From NCBI GenBank assembly GCA_937907485.1, contig CALESR010000299.1, forward strand, positions 1 through 6,866: a stretch of 6,866 nt of DNA, given 5' to 3'. The DNA is from an uncultured Paracoccaceae bacterium. GTDB taxonomy: Bacteria; Pseudomonadota; Alphaproteobacteria; Rhodobacterales; Rhodobacteraceae. Below the pieces are notes generated by a model. That model was not told where the DNA came from and did no database searches. It worked only from the letters and a program-made list of their open reading frames with translations. A program made the translations under genes and the position numbers. This document shows positions 1 through 5,583 of this stretch, in pieces. The first letter of the stretch is position 1, and the number at the start of each line of letters is the position of its first letter.

Positions 1-879
1 CGCGGCGCCGGTCACCTGCGGCTGGCAGCGGATGCAATAGGGGTCCTGCACGCGGGTATCGCCCTCGCGGTGGCTTTCGCGGATCACCGACCCCTCCAGC
101 AGCGCGCGCATCGCCGCCGCCGCCTCGATCTGCCCGGCATGGCCGCGCAGCGCGTGGATCTGCGGATGCAGCGGCGCGGTTGACCCCATGATGGCGTCGG
201 TGCTCAGCGCCGAAATCACCAGCGCCGAGCGCGCCGCACCCCAGGCGCCAAACAGCCCGGCCAGCGCCAGCGCGGTGGAAAACTGCGTGCCGTTGATGAG
301 GGCCAGCCCCTCCTTGGCGCCCAGCACCACCGGCTCCAGCCCGGCCAGCGCCAGCGCCTGCGCCCCCGGCAGCACCTGTCCGGCGAACTCGGCCTGCCCG
401 TGCCCGATCATCACCGCCGTCATATGCGCCAGCGGCGCCAGATCGCCCGAGGCCCCGACCGACCCCTGCGAGGGGATCACCGGCGTCACGCCCTTGGCCA
501 GCATCCCCTCGATCAGCGCGACAATCTCCCACCGCACGCCCGAGGCCCCGCGCCCCAGCGAGATCAGTTTCAGCACCATCATCAGCCGGGTCTCCGCCAC
601 GCCCAACGCCTCGCCCACGCCGCAGCAATGCGACAGGATCAGGTTGCGCTGCAAGGTCGCGGTGTCGCCCGGCGCGATCTTGATGCTGGCCAGTTTGCCA
701 AAGCCGGTGTTGACGCCATACACCGCCTCGCTGCCCGCCGCCGCCGCGGCCACCCGGGCCGCCGCCGCCTCGATCCCCGAGCGGGCCGAAGGCGCCAGCA
801 CCGCCGCGCCGCCGCCACGCCACAGGGTTTCCAGTTGCGCCAGCGTCACGGCGCCGGGTGTCAGGATTTCAGGCGTCAA
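1..879 (-). CDS. hutH: Histidine ammonia-lyase (histidase), 5' part; 3' end beyond left edge
   Basis: Removes ammonia non-oxidatively from L-histidine to give urocanate, the first step of histidine catabolism, in the cytoplasm. The frame is open for 293 codons to the left edge; the family is about 510 residues, so the C-terminal part is missing. The MIO cofactor triad is visible as Ala143-Ser144-Gly145 within GSVGASGDLAPLAH. Other family motifs are YGVNTGFGKL (Tyr54), LINGTQ (Asn196) and QDPYCIRCQPQV (Tyr281, Arg284). All of these sit one residue later than in the Pseudomonas putida enzyme as I recall it, which supports the chosen start. That start is TTG at 879, with GGAGG at 885-889 and a 5-nt spacer. 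It overlaps the end of hutI by 11 bp, implying translational coupling. An in-frame ATG at 903 would add 8 residues but has no good ribosome-binding site. Identity is secure; the start is moderately so. Confidence 0.96.
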   Translation of the reverse strand, partial: MTPEILTPGAVTLAQLETLWRGGGAAVLAPSARSGIEAAAARVAAAAAGSEAVYGVNTGFGKLASIKIAPGDTATLQRNLILSHCCGVGEALGVAETRLMMVLKLISLGRGASGVRWEIVALIEGMLAKGVTPVIPSQGSVGASGDLAPLAHMTAVMIGHGQAEFAGQVLPGAQALALAGLEPVVLGAKEGLALINGTQFSTALALAGLFGAWGAARSALVISALSTDAIMGSTAPLHPQIHALRGHAGQIEAAAAMRALLEGSVIRESHREGDTRVQDPYCIRCQPQVTGAA

Positions 880-2041
880 GACGGCCTCCAAAGATGCGGG
901 CATGCAGGGGCGTCGCCCCGATGCGATAGCTCAGTTCAGCGGGATGCCCGGCGTCCCAGACCGCCAGATCGGCGCGCAGACCGGGGGCGATGCACCCGCA
1001 ATCGCGCAGCCCCAGCGCGGTCGCGGCATGGCGGGTCACCCCGGCGAGGGCCTCATCCGGCGTCAGGCGGAACAGCGTGCAGGCCATGTTCATCGCCAAG
1101 AGCAGCGAGGTCATCGGCGCGGTGCCGGGGTTGCAATCGGTCGCCACCGCCATCGCCACCCCATGCTGGCGCAGCAGGTCGATCGGCGGCAACACCGTCT
1201 CGCGCAGCGTGTAAAACGCGCCGGGCAGGATCACCGCAACCGTTCCGGCCGCCGCCATCGCCTGCGCGCCCGCCGCATCCAGATGCTCCAGATGATCCGC
1301 CGACAGCGCGCCAAACCGGGCAGCCAGCGCAGCGCCGTGCAGGTTCGACAGTTGCTCGGCGTGCAGCTTGACCGGCAGGCCCAGCGCCCGCGCAGCGGTA
1401 AACAGGCGCTCAACCTGCGCCGGGGAAAAGGCGATCCCCTCGCAAAACGCATCCACGGCATCGGCCAGACCCAACGCCGCGTCCAGACCCGGCAGCACCA
1501 CCGCATCCATGTAATCATCGCTGCGCCCGGCATAATCCGGCGGCACGGCATGGGCGGCCAGATAGCTGGTGCGCACCCGGATTGGCCGGACCTCGGCAAT
1601 CCGCCGCGCCACCCGCAGCATGCGCAGCTCGGTGTCGATATCCAGCCCATAGCCGGACTTGATCTCGACCGTCGTCACCCCCTGCGCGATCATCGCATCG
1701 ACGCGCGGCAGCGATTGCGCCAGCAACTCCGCCTCGCTCGCCGCCCGCGTCGCCCGCACGGTGGATACAATCCCGCCGCCCGCCCGCGCCACCTCTTCGT
1801 AACTCGCACCCTCCAGCCGCATCTGGAATTCCCGCGCGCGGTCACCGGCAAACACCAGATGCGTGTGACAATCGATCAGGCCGGGCGTGACCAGCCGCCC
1901 GCCCAGATCGACCCGCTCGCCCCCCTCTGGCAGATCGGCGGTCGCGCCGACCCAGACGATGCGCTCGCCCTCGATCACCACGGCGCCGCCGGGGATCACC
2001 GCGCCCCCCATCGTCGCCAAAGTCGCGTTGCAAAGGATCAT
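869..2041 (-). CDS. hutI: Imidazolonepropionase
   Basis: Hydrolyses 4-imidazolone-5-propionate to N-formimino-L-glutamate, the third step of histidine degradation. It is a cytoplasmic metal-dependent amidohydrolase. The 390-residue protein is close to the usual 400-410. Visible features are the amidohydrolase strand motif with the metal-binding pair His59-x-His61 (LIDCHTHLVFAG), EIKSGYGL near 126-133, LHAEQ with His227 and Glu229, SADHLEHL with His250, and the metal-site Asp302 in ATDCNPGT. The ATG at 2041 is preceded by AAGG (2050-2053) with an 8-nt spacer. A different ATG at 2060 is out of frame. hutI is the first gene of a minus-strand operon and overlaps hutH by 11 bp. It is read divergently from hutF across a 71-bp spacer that holds a consensus-like promoter and a palindromic operator candidate, so HutC repression is likely. 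Nothing in it looks broken. Confidence 0.97.
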   Translation of the reverse strand: MILCNATLATMGGAVIPGGAVVIEGERIVWVGATADLPEGGERVDLGGRLVTPGLIDCHTHLVFAGDRAREFQMRLEGASYEEVARAGGGIVSTVRATRAASEAELLAQSLPRVDAMIAQGVTTVEIKSGYGLDIDTELRMLRVARRIAEVRPIRVRTSYLAAHAVPPDYAGRSDDYMDAVVLPGLDAALGLADAVDAFCEGIAFSPAQVERLFTAARALGLPVKLHAEQLSNLHGAALAARFGALSADHLEHLDAAGAQAMAAAGTVAVILPGAFYTLRETVLPPIDLLRQHGVAMAVATDCNPGTAPMTSLLLAMNMACTLFRLTPDEALAGVTRHAATALGLRDCGCIAPGLRADLAVWDAGHPAELSYRIGATPLHARIFGGRLDA

Positions 2042-2112
2042 CAGACCGGCCTTGTGTCATCTGCGCTTGGTGTTATTATGTCTGCACATAATGATCTGTC
2101 AAGGGAGTCACC
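2042..2112. promoter_or_regulatory. Divergent hutI/hutF promoter region
   Basis: This 71-bp spacer must carry the promoters for both hutI (minus) and hutF (plus). For hutI there is a consensus TTGACA on the minus strand (plus 2097-2102), a 16-bp spacer and CATAAT (plus 2075-2080), giving a leader of roughly 27 nt. For hutF the best pair is TTGTGT (2052-2057), 16 bp, TATTAT (2074-2079), with a similarly short leader. The hutF pair has a weak -35 and is less certain. Both -10 boxes overlap the palindrome at 2075-2092, so one bound repressor could silence both directions. The promoters are read from sequence similarity only. Confidence 0.7.
2075..2092. promoter_or_regulatory. Perfect palindrome, probable HutC operator
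   Basis: Two 7-bp arms, ATTATGT and ACATAAT, are perfectly inverted around a CTGC centre. The core GTCTGCAC fits the GT-N-TA-N-AC pattern described for HutC-subfamily GntR regulators with one substitution (TG for TA). It covers the hutI -10 box, part of its spacer, and the candidate hutF -10 box. A related sequence lies directly upstream of hutC at 4208-4223. Assignment to HutC is inferred from position and motif. Confidence 0.68.
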
Positions 2113-3474
2113 ATGCAGAGGATCTGGGCCGAGCAGGCGCTGTTGGCGACGGGTTGGGCGCGCGACGTGCTGGTGATCCTCGACGCCGGGCGGATCGTCA
2201 GCGCGACGCCGGGCCAGCCCGCGCAGGGCCAAAGGGTCGGCACCCTGATGCCCGCCCCGGCCAATTGCCACAGCCATGCCTTTCAACGCGCGATGGCGGG
2301 CCTGACCGAGCGGCGCGGCGACAGCCCGACCGACAGTTTCTGGACATGGCGGCGGCTGATGTATGCCTTCCTCGACCGCATCACGCCGGATCAGGTGCAG
2401 GCCATCGCCGCCTATGTGCAGATGGAAATGCTGCAGGCCGGGTTCGGCGCCTCGGTCGAGTTCCACTATCTGCACCACCAACCCGGCGGCGTGCCCTATG
2501 CCGATCTGGCCGAGATGTCGTCGCGCATCATGGCGGCGGCGCAGATGTCCGGCATCGGGCTGACCCTGCTGCCGGTGGCCTACCAGTTCGGCGGGCTCGA
2601 TGGCCGGGCGCTGGGTCCGGGGCAGGCGCGCTTTGGCAATGACCCTGACCGCTTTGCCCTTCTGGTGGACAGCGCCGCGCAGGCGATGCGCGCCCTGCCC
2701 GCCGATGCCGTCCTGGGCGTCGCGCCGCATTCGCTGCGCGCCGTCGCGCCCGGTGATCTGGCCGGGCTGGCCGCCCTGCGCCCCGGCGCGCCGATCCACC
2801 TGCATCTGGCCGAAACCCTCGCCGAGGTCAGCGAAGTGCAGGCCCATCTGGGCGCCCGCCCGGTCGAGTGGGCGCTGGCCAACCTGCCGCTGACCGACCG
2901 CTGGTGCCTGATCCATCTGACGCAGATGACCCCGGCGGAAACCGAAACCCTCGCCCGCACCGGCGCCATCGCCGGCCTCTGCCCGCTGACCGAGGCCAGC
3001 CTTGGCGACGGCATCTTTGACGGCACGCGCTGGATGGGCGCGGGTGGGGCGGTCGCGCTGGGCTCGGACAGCAACATCCGCATCTCGCTGGCCGAGGAAC
3101 TGCGCCAACTCGACACCTCGCAACGCCTGCGCGACCATTCGCGCGCGGTGCTGGCGACGGCCGAACACTCGACCGGGCGCAGGCTGTGGCAGGCGGCAGC
3201 CGAGGGCGGCGCCAAGGCGGCCGGGCGCGACTGCGGGCGCATCGCCCCCGGCGCGCTGGCCGATCTGGTCGCGCTGGACCTGAGCCATCCGGATCTGGAC
3301 GGGCTGGCCGGTGATACGATCCTCGACAGCTTTGCCTTTGCCGGCGACAGCGCCATGGTGGCCGAGGTCTGGTCCGCCGGTCGCCATCTGGTGCAAGGCG
3401 GCCGCCACATCGCGCGTGACGCCATCACCGCAGCCTACCGCGCCGCCGTCAAACCGCTGCGCGACGGGCTCTAA
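2113..3474 (+). CDS. hutF: Formimidoylglutamate deiminase
   Basis: Deiminates N-formimino-L-glutamate to N-formyl-L-glutamate and ammonia. This is the two-step branch of histidine degradation, completed by the deformylase HutG. It is a cytoplasmic zinc amidohydrolase. The 453-residue length is typical of the family. Visible signatures are NCHSHAFQRAMAGLTERRG (His53, His55), FWTWRRLMY (76-84), EFHYLHH (116-122), APHSLR (His206), HLHLAE (His231, Glu234), CLIHLT (His268) and GSDSNIRISLAEELRQL with Asp319. These match the expected zinc ligands and catalytic residues. The ATG is preceded by AAGGGAG (2101-2107) at 5-nt spacing. It is divergent from hutI. Its TAA stop overlaps the hutC stop codon on the opposite strand by 4 bp. 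A generic guanine deaminase or chlorohydrolase-like amidohydrolase is the only alternative; the hut context and the FWTWR and SDSNIRISLAEELR motifs rule against it. Confidence 0.96.
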   Translation: MQRIWAEQALLATGWARDVLVILDAGRIVSATPGQPAQGQRVGTLMPAPANCHSHAFQRAMAGLTERRGDSPTDSFWTWRRLMYAFLDRITPDQVQAIAAYVQMEMLQAGFGASVEFHYLHHQPGGVPYADLAEMSSRIMAAAQMSGIGLTLLPVAYQFGGLDGRALGPGQARFGNDPDRFALLVDSAAQAMRALPADAVLGVAPHSLRAVAPGDLAGLAALRPGAPIHLHLAETLAEVSEVQAHLGARPVEWALANLPLTDRWCLIHLTQMTPAETETLARTGAIAGLCPLTEASLGDGIFDGTRWMGAGGAVALGSDSNIRISLAEELRQLDTSQRLRDHSRAVLATAEHSTGRRLWQAAAEGGAKAAGRDCGRIAPGALADLVALDLSHPDLDGLAGDTILDSFAFAGDSAMVAEVWSAGRHLVQGGRHIARDAITAAYRAAVKPLRDGL

Positions 3475-4199
3475 TACCGCGTCGTCATCGTGTGGCCGCG
3501 CTGATGCACCAGCCGCACCAGCGTCACCGGCTGCGCCTGCCACCGCGTCGAGCGCTCGATCTGCAACAGCGGCTCACCCGGCGCGCAGTGCAACTGCGCG
3601 GCCAGCGTGGCATCCGCCGAGGTGGCGGAAATGCTGATCTCGGCCTCGGAAAACGGCACCTGCGCCACCAGCCACTCATTCGGCCCCTGCGTGGTGAAAT
3701 CCGCCTCGCCCGCCTGCGGCAGCAGCGTCAGGTTGATCCAGCGATCCTCGACCTGCCAAGGCGCGCCATCGGCAAAATGCAGGCAGACCAGATGCCGCAC
3801 CGGCCCGGCCTTGACCAGACCCAGCCGCGCGGCCAGCCAGTCGGGCGCGGGCAGCACCGCGCTCGACACCAGCGCATAGCGATAGACATGCCCGCGCTCC
3901 TCGATCTCGCGGCGCACCAGCGGGATATCGAACCGCGCCTGCCGCAGCGGCGACAACCGCACCCGGCTGCCGGACTTGCGCTTGCGCTCGATCAGCCCCT
4001 CGTCCGCCAGTTCGCGCATCGCCCGGTTGACGGTGCTGCGCGCCACGCCATAGCCCTCGGCCAGATCGATCTCGCCGGGGATCAACGCGCCGGGAGGCCA
4101 GTCTCCGCGCAGGATCTTGCCCAGAATGTCGGCCTTGATGTCGCGAAATGTCGCCGTCACCGCGCCCCCCTGCCCGCCCCTCTCCGGTTTCTTGGCCAT
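3471..4199 (-). CDS. hutC: Histidine-utilisation repressor, GntR family (HutC)
   Basis: Transcriptional repressor of the hut genes; HutC proteins are relieved by urocanate or a related intermediate. The 242 residues comprise an N-terminal GntR winged helix (about 17-82) and a C-terminal UTRA effector domain (about 95-238). In the winged helix the recognition helix lies in GVARSTVNRAMREL (51-64) and the wing around ERKRKSGSRVRLSP. The UTRA end reads PVTLVRLVHQRGHTMTTRY. The start is ATG 4199 (MAKK), placing the DNA-binding domain at the usual distance. The open frame extends upstream to 4358 but would run through the tRNA terminator, so longer starts are unlikely. There is no clear Shine-Dalgarno, and a candidate promoter lies so close that the mRNA may be leaderless. 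It converges on hutF with overlapping stop codons. An operator-like sequence at its promoter suggests autorepression. GntR/UTRA membership is certain; the HutC name rests on context. Confidence 0.92.
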   Translation of the reverse strand: MAKKPERGGQGGAVTATFRDIKADILGKILRGDWPPGALIPGEIDLAEGYGVARSTVNRAMRELADEGLIERKRKSGSRVRLSPLRQARFDIPLVRREIEERGHVYRYALVSSAVLPAPDWLAARLGLVKAGPVRHLVCLHFADGAPWQVEDRWINLTLLPQAGEADFTTQGPNEWLVAQVPFSEAEISISATSADATLAAQLHCAPGEPLLQIERSTRWQAQPVTLVRLVHQRGHTMTTRY

Positions 4200-4235
4200 C
4201 TGCCCGTATAAGTCCAGACAAAACCGGGCGGTCAA
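4199..4235 (-). promoter_or_regulatory. Candidate hutC promoter
   Basis: On the minus strand, TTGACC (plus 4230-4235, one mismatch to consensus) is followed after 18 bp by TTATAC (plus 4206-4211). The predicted transcription start would fall about 7 nt beyond, at or next to the A of the hutC ATG at 4199. It lies downstream of the tRNA terminator, so hutC probably has its own transcription unit. Confidence 0.55.
4208..4223. promoter_or_regulatory. Second HutC-operator-like site upstream of hutC
   Basis: Read on the minus strand, TTTTGTCTGGACTTAT matches the hutI/hutF palindrome window TTATGTCTGCACATAA at 12 of 16 positions. It keeps the GTCTG-N-AC core and a short GTC/GAC dyad. It lies between the candidate -35 and -10 of hutC, overlapping the -10, where binding would block transcription. 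Autoregulation is inferred. Confidence 0.55.
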
Positions 4236-4262
4236 GGGCACCATGGGCGCGCGAAGGGCCTG

Positions 4263-4301
4263 AAAACGAAAAACCCCTGAATTACCGAAGTAATTCAGGG
4301 G
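4263..4301 (-). terminator. Intrinsic terminator of the tRNA-Leu transcript
   Basis: A perfect 12-bp stem (arms at plus 4274-4285 and 4290-4301) closes a TTCG tetraloop on the minus strand and is followed by TTTTTCGTTTT (plus 4273-4263). The stem, very stable loop and T-tract make a strong Rho-independent terminator. It sits just 3' of the tRNA and before the hutC promoter. Confidence 0.93.
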
Positions 4302-4314
4302 CTTTGCGCAAAGC
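4301..4314. repeat. 14-bp perfect palindrome between tRNA 3' end and terminator
   Basis: GCTTTGC is followed directly by its reverse complement GCAAAGC. In the tRNA precursor it could form a small hairpin stacked against the terminator stem, with which it shares one base pair position (4301). It may mark the 3' trailer for processing or simply extend the terminator structure. Confidence 0.6.
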
Positions 4315-4316
4315 AT

Positions 4317-4401
4317 TGGTGCCCAGAAGAGGACTCGAACCTCCACGCCTTGCGGCACAGGTACCTGAAACCTGCGCGTCTACCAATTCCGCCATCTGGG
4401 C
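4317..4401 (-). tRNA. tRNA-Leu (anticodon CAG)
   Basis: An 85-nt class II tRNA on the minus strand, including an encoded CCA (plus 4319-4317). The acceptor arms GCCCAGA and TCTGGGC pair perfectly, with discriminator A. The D arm reads TGGCGGAATTGGTAGACGC. The anticodon stem is CAGGT/ACCTG around loop TTCAGGT, whose central triplet CAG decodes CUG, the dominant leucine codon in the neighbouring genes. A long variable arm (TGCCGCAAGGCGT) is typical of tRNA-Leu. The T arm is GGAGG-TTCGAGT-CCTCT with one G-U pair. There is no intron. A consensus-like -35 lies about 40 nt upstream and a strong terminator follows, so it is a single-gene transcription unit. Confidence 0.97.
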
Positions 4402-4419
4402 TGATTGCGTGAGGCGGTG

Positions 4420-4446
4420 ATTAGCCTTGGCCAAAAGCAGTGTCAA
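4420..4446 (-). promoter_or_regulatory. Candidate tRNA-Leu promoter
   Basis: On the minus strand a perfect TTGACA (plus 4441-4446) is followed by a TAAT-containing -10 region (GCTAAT at plus 4420-4425, spacer 15; TAATCA with spacer 17 is the alternative). The start would fall roughly a dozen nt before the mature 5' end at 4401. The -35 is strong and the -10 imperfect. Confidence 0.55.
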
Positions 4447-4457
4447 CGGGGGTGACG

Positions 4458-4489
4458 CAGGAATTTCGATCCCGCCGTCGCAATTCCTG
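4458..4489. repeat. 12-bp inverted repeat in tRNA/SDR intergenic region
   Basis: Arms CAGGAATTTCGA (4458-4469) and TCGCAATTCCTG (4478-4489) are reverse complements at 11 of 12 positions around an 8-nt loop. There is no T-tract on either side, so it does not look like an intrinsic terminator. It lies just upstream of the tRNA -35 and about 105 bp before the SDR gene. It could be an operator or an RNA hairpin; the function is unknown. Confidence 0.6.
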
Positions 4490-4504
4490 TGCCGCAGCGC
4501 GGCA
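4490..4504. repeat. Short inverted repeat TGCCGC-AGC-GCGGCA
   Basis: Two perfect 6-bp arms with a 3-nt loop directly abut the larger inverted repeat at 4458-4489, making a tandem pair of potential hairpins. In such GC-rich DNA this small repeat could be chance. Confidence 0.4.
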
Positions 4505-4530
4505 TTGGCGGGGATTGCCGGGGGTTTTGG

Positions 4531-4565
4531 CTTGTTCTGCACCCGGGCGGGGGGTATGGAACAAG
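4531..4565. repeat. Inverted repeat CTTGTTC-N21-GAACAAG upstream of SDR gene
   Basis: Perfect 7-bp arms at 4531-4537 and 4559-4565 flank a G-rich spacer. TTGTTC (4532-4537) and TATGGA (4555-4560), 17 bp apart, are the only promoter-like pair I see for the SDR-uppP unit, and they are weak (3 of 6 matches each). The arms would overlap both boxes, so this might be a regulator site. Evidence is thin. Confidence 0.35.
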
Positions 4566-4593
4566 GCAGATTTGGCGCTGCGCGGAGGGCACG

Positions 4594-5580
4594 ATGACGA
4601 AACTGGTCACAATCCTGGGCGGTTCGGGCTTTGTCGGGCGCTATGTGGCGCGCCGCATGGCACAGGCGGGCTGGCGCGTGCGCGTCGCCACGCGGCGGCC
4701 GAACGAACACCTCGCGCTGCGCACCTATGGCGTCGTCGGTCAGGTCGAGCCGGTGCTGTGCAACATCCGCAACCGCGACTCGCTGCGCGCGGCGATGGCC
4801 GGGGCCGACGCGGTGGTCAATTGCTGCGGCATCCTCGCGGAAAGCGGCAAGAACACCTTTGCCGCCGTGCAGGCCGAAGGGCCGGGCATGGTCGCCACCC
4901 TCGCTGCCGAGATGGGCGTCGCGAACCTCGTGCATGTGTCGGCCATTGGTGCCGATGCCGGGTCGGACAGCCTCTATGCCCGGTCAAAGGCCGCGGGCGA
5001 GGCCGCCGTTCTGGCCGCGTTCCCCGGCGCGGTGATCCTGCGGCCCTCGATCATTTTCGGCACCGAGGACGGCTTCTTCAACCGCTTTGCCGCCATGGCC
5101 CGGCTGTCGCCGGTGCTGCCGATCGCCAGCGGCAGCACGCGCTTTCAGCCGGTGCATGTCGATGACGTCGCCCGCGCCGCCGCCGAGGCCGCGATGGGCC
5201 TCGTGCCCGCCGGCACCTATGAACTGGGCGGGCCCGAGGTCGCCAGTTTCCATGACCTCATGGTGATGATGCTGGCCGAGATCCGCCGCAACCGGCTGAT
5301 CCTGACCATGCCGGGCTGGATGGCCCGTGCCACCGCGCGCAGCCTCTCCGCCGCGCAGTTCCTGACCGCCGGTCTGTTCACCAACTCGGTGCTGACGATG
5401 GACCAGCTGCGCAGCCTGTCGCATGACAATGTGGTCGCGCCGGGTGCCAAGGGTTTTGCCGATCTGGGGATCGAGCCTGCGCCGATGGCCCTGATCCTGC
5501 CGACCTATCTGTGGCGTTTCCGGCCCACCGGGCAGTTCGAGGCGATCAAGGAATCCGCCCGGAACCTGAACGGCGCCTGA
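4594..5580 (+). CDS. NDUFA9-like NAD(P)-binding atypical SDR
   Basis: A 328-residue short-chain dehydrogenase-like protein resembling the NDUFA9 (39-kDa) accessory subunit of respiratory complex I. An N-terminal Rossmann fold carries TILGGSGFVGRYVARR (Gly-rich loop at 9-15). VHVSAIGAD (113-121) and Tyr128-x3-Lys132 (YARSK) follow, then LRPSIIFGTEDGFFNRF (149-165) and the substrate-domain motif FQPVHVDDVARA (184-195). I see no signal peptide or transmembrane helix. The ATG at 4594 has GGAGGG (4584-4589) upstream; the frame is open to 4489 but lacks the family sequence there. It precedes uppP by 3 nt, so the two are probably co-transcribed. Whether the bacterial protein belongs to complex I, aids quinone metabolism, or does something else is not shown by the sequence. 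A sugar-nucleotide epimerase is less likely but possible. Confidence 0.88.
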   Translation: MTKLVTILGGSGFVGRYVARRMAQAGWRVRVATRRPNEHLALRTYGVVGQVEPVLCNIRNRDSLRAAMAGADAVVNCCGILAESGKNTFAAVQAEGPGMVATLAAEMGVANLVHVSAIGADAGSDSLYARSKAAGEAAVLAAFPGAVILRPSIIFGTEDGFFNRFAAMARLSPVLPIASGSTRFQPVHVDDVARAAAEAAMGLVPAGTYELGGPEVASFHDLMVMMLAEIRRNRLILTMPGWMARATARSLSAAQFLTAGLFTNSVLTMDQLRSLSHDNVVAPGAKGFADLGIEPAPMALILPTYLWRFRPTGQFEAIKESARNLNGA

Positions 5581-5583
5581 GCC

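Noticed and set aside
188..2176. 662-codon plus-strand open frame opposite hutH and hutI
   Set aside because: It is antisense to two genes with intact catalytic motifs, its translation is low-complexity (Ala/Pro/Ser, then Arg/His/Gln rich), and it matches no family. It is a usual GC-rich shadow frame.
2041..3543. 500-codon minus-strand open frame opposite hutF
   Set aside because: It is antisense to hutF, rich in Gly/Ala/Arg/Gln/His without recognisable motifs, and overlaps the hutI-hutF promoter region and hutC end. A shadow frame.
4200..4358. Upstream extension of hutC (53 more residues)
   Set aside because: The extension would be translated through the tRNA terminator hairpin and the tRNA 3' end, and the GntR domain begins normally after the ATG at 4199.
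4510..4554. Possible G-quadruplex (G-tracts at 4510-4513, 4520-4524, 4545-4547, 4549-4554)
   Set aside because: The middle loop would be 20 nt, making folding doubtful, and G-runs are expected at this base composition.
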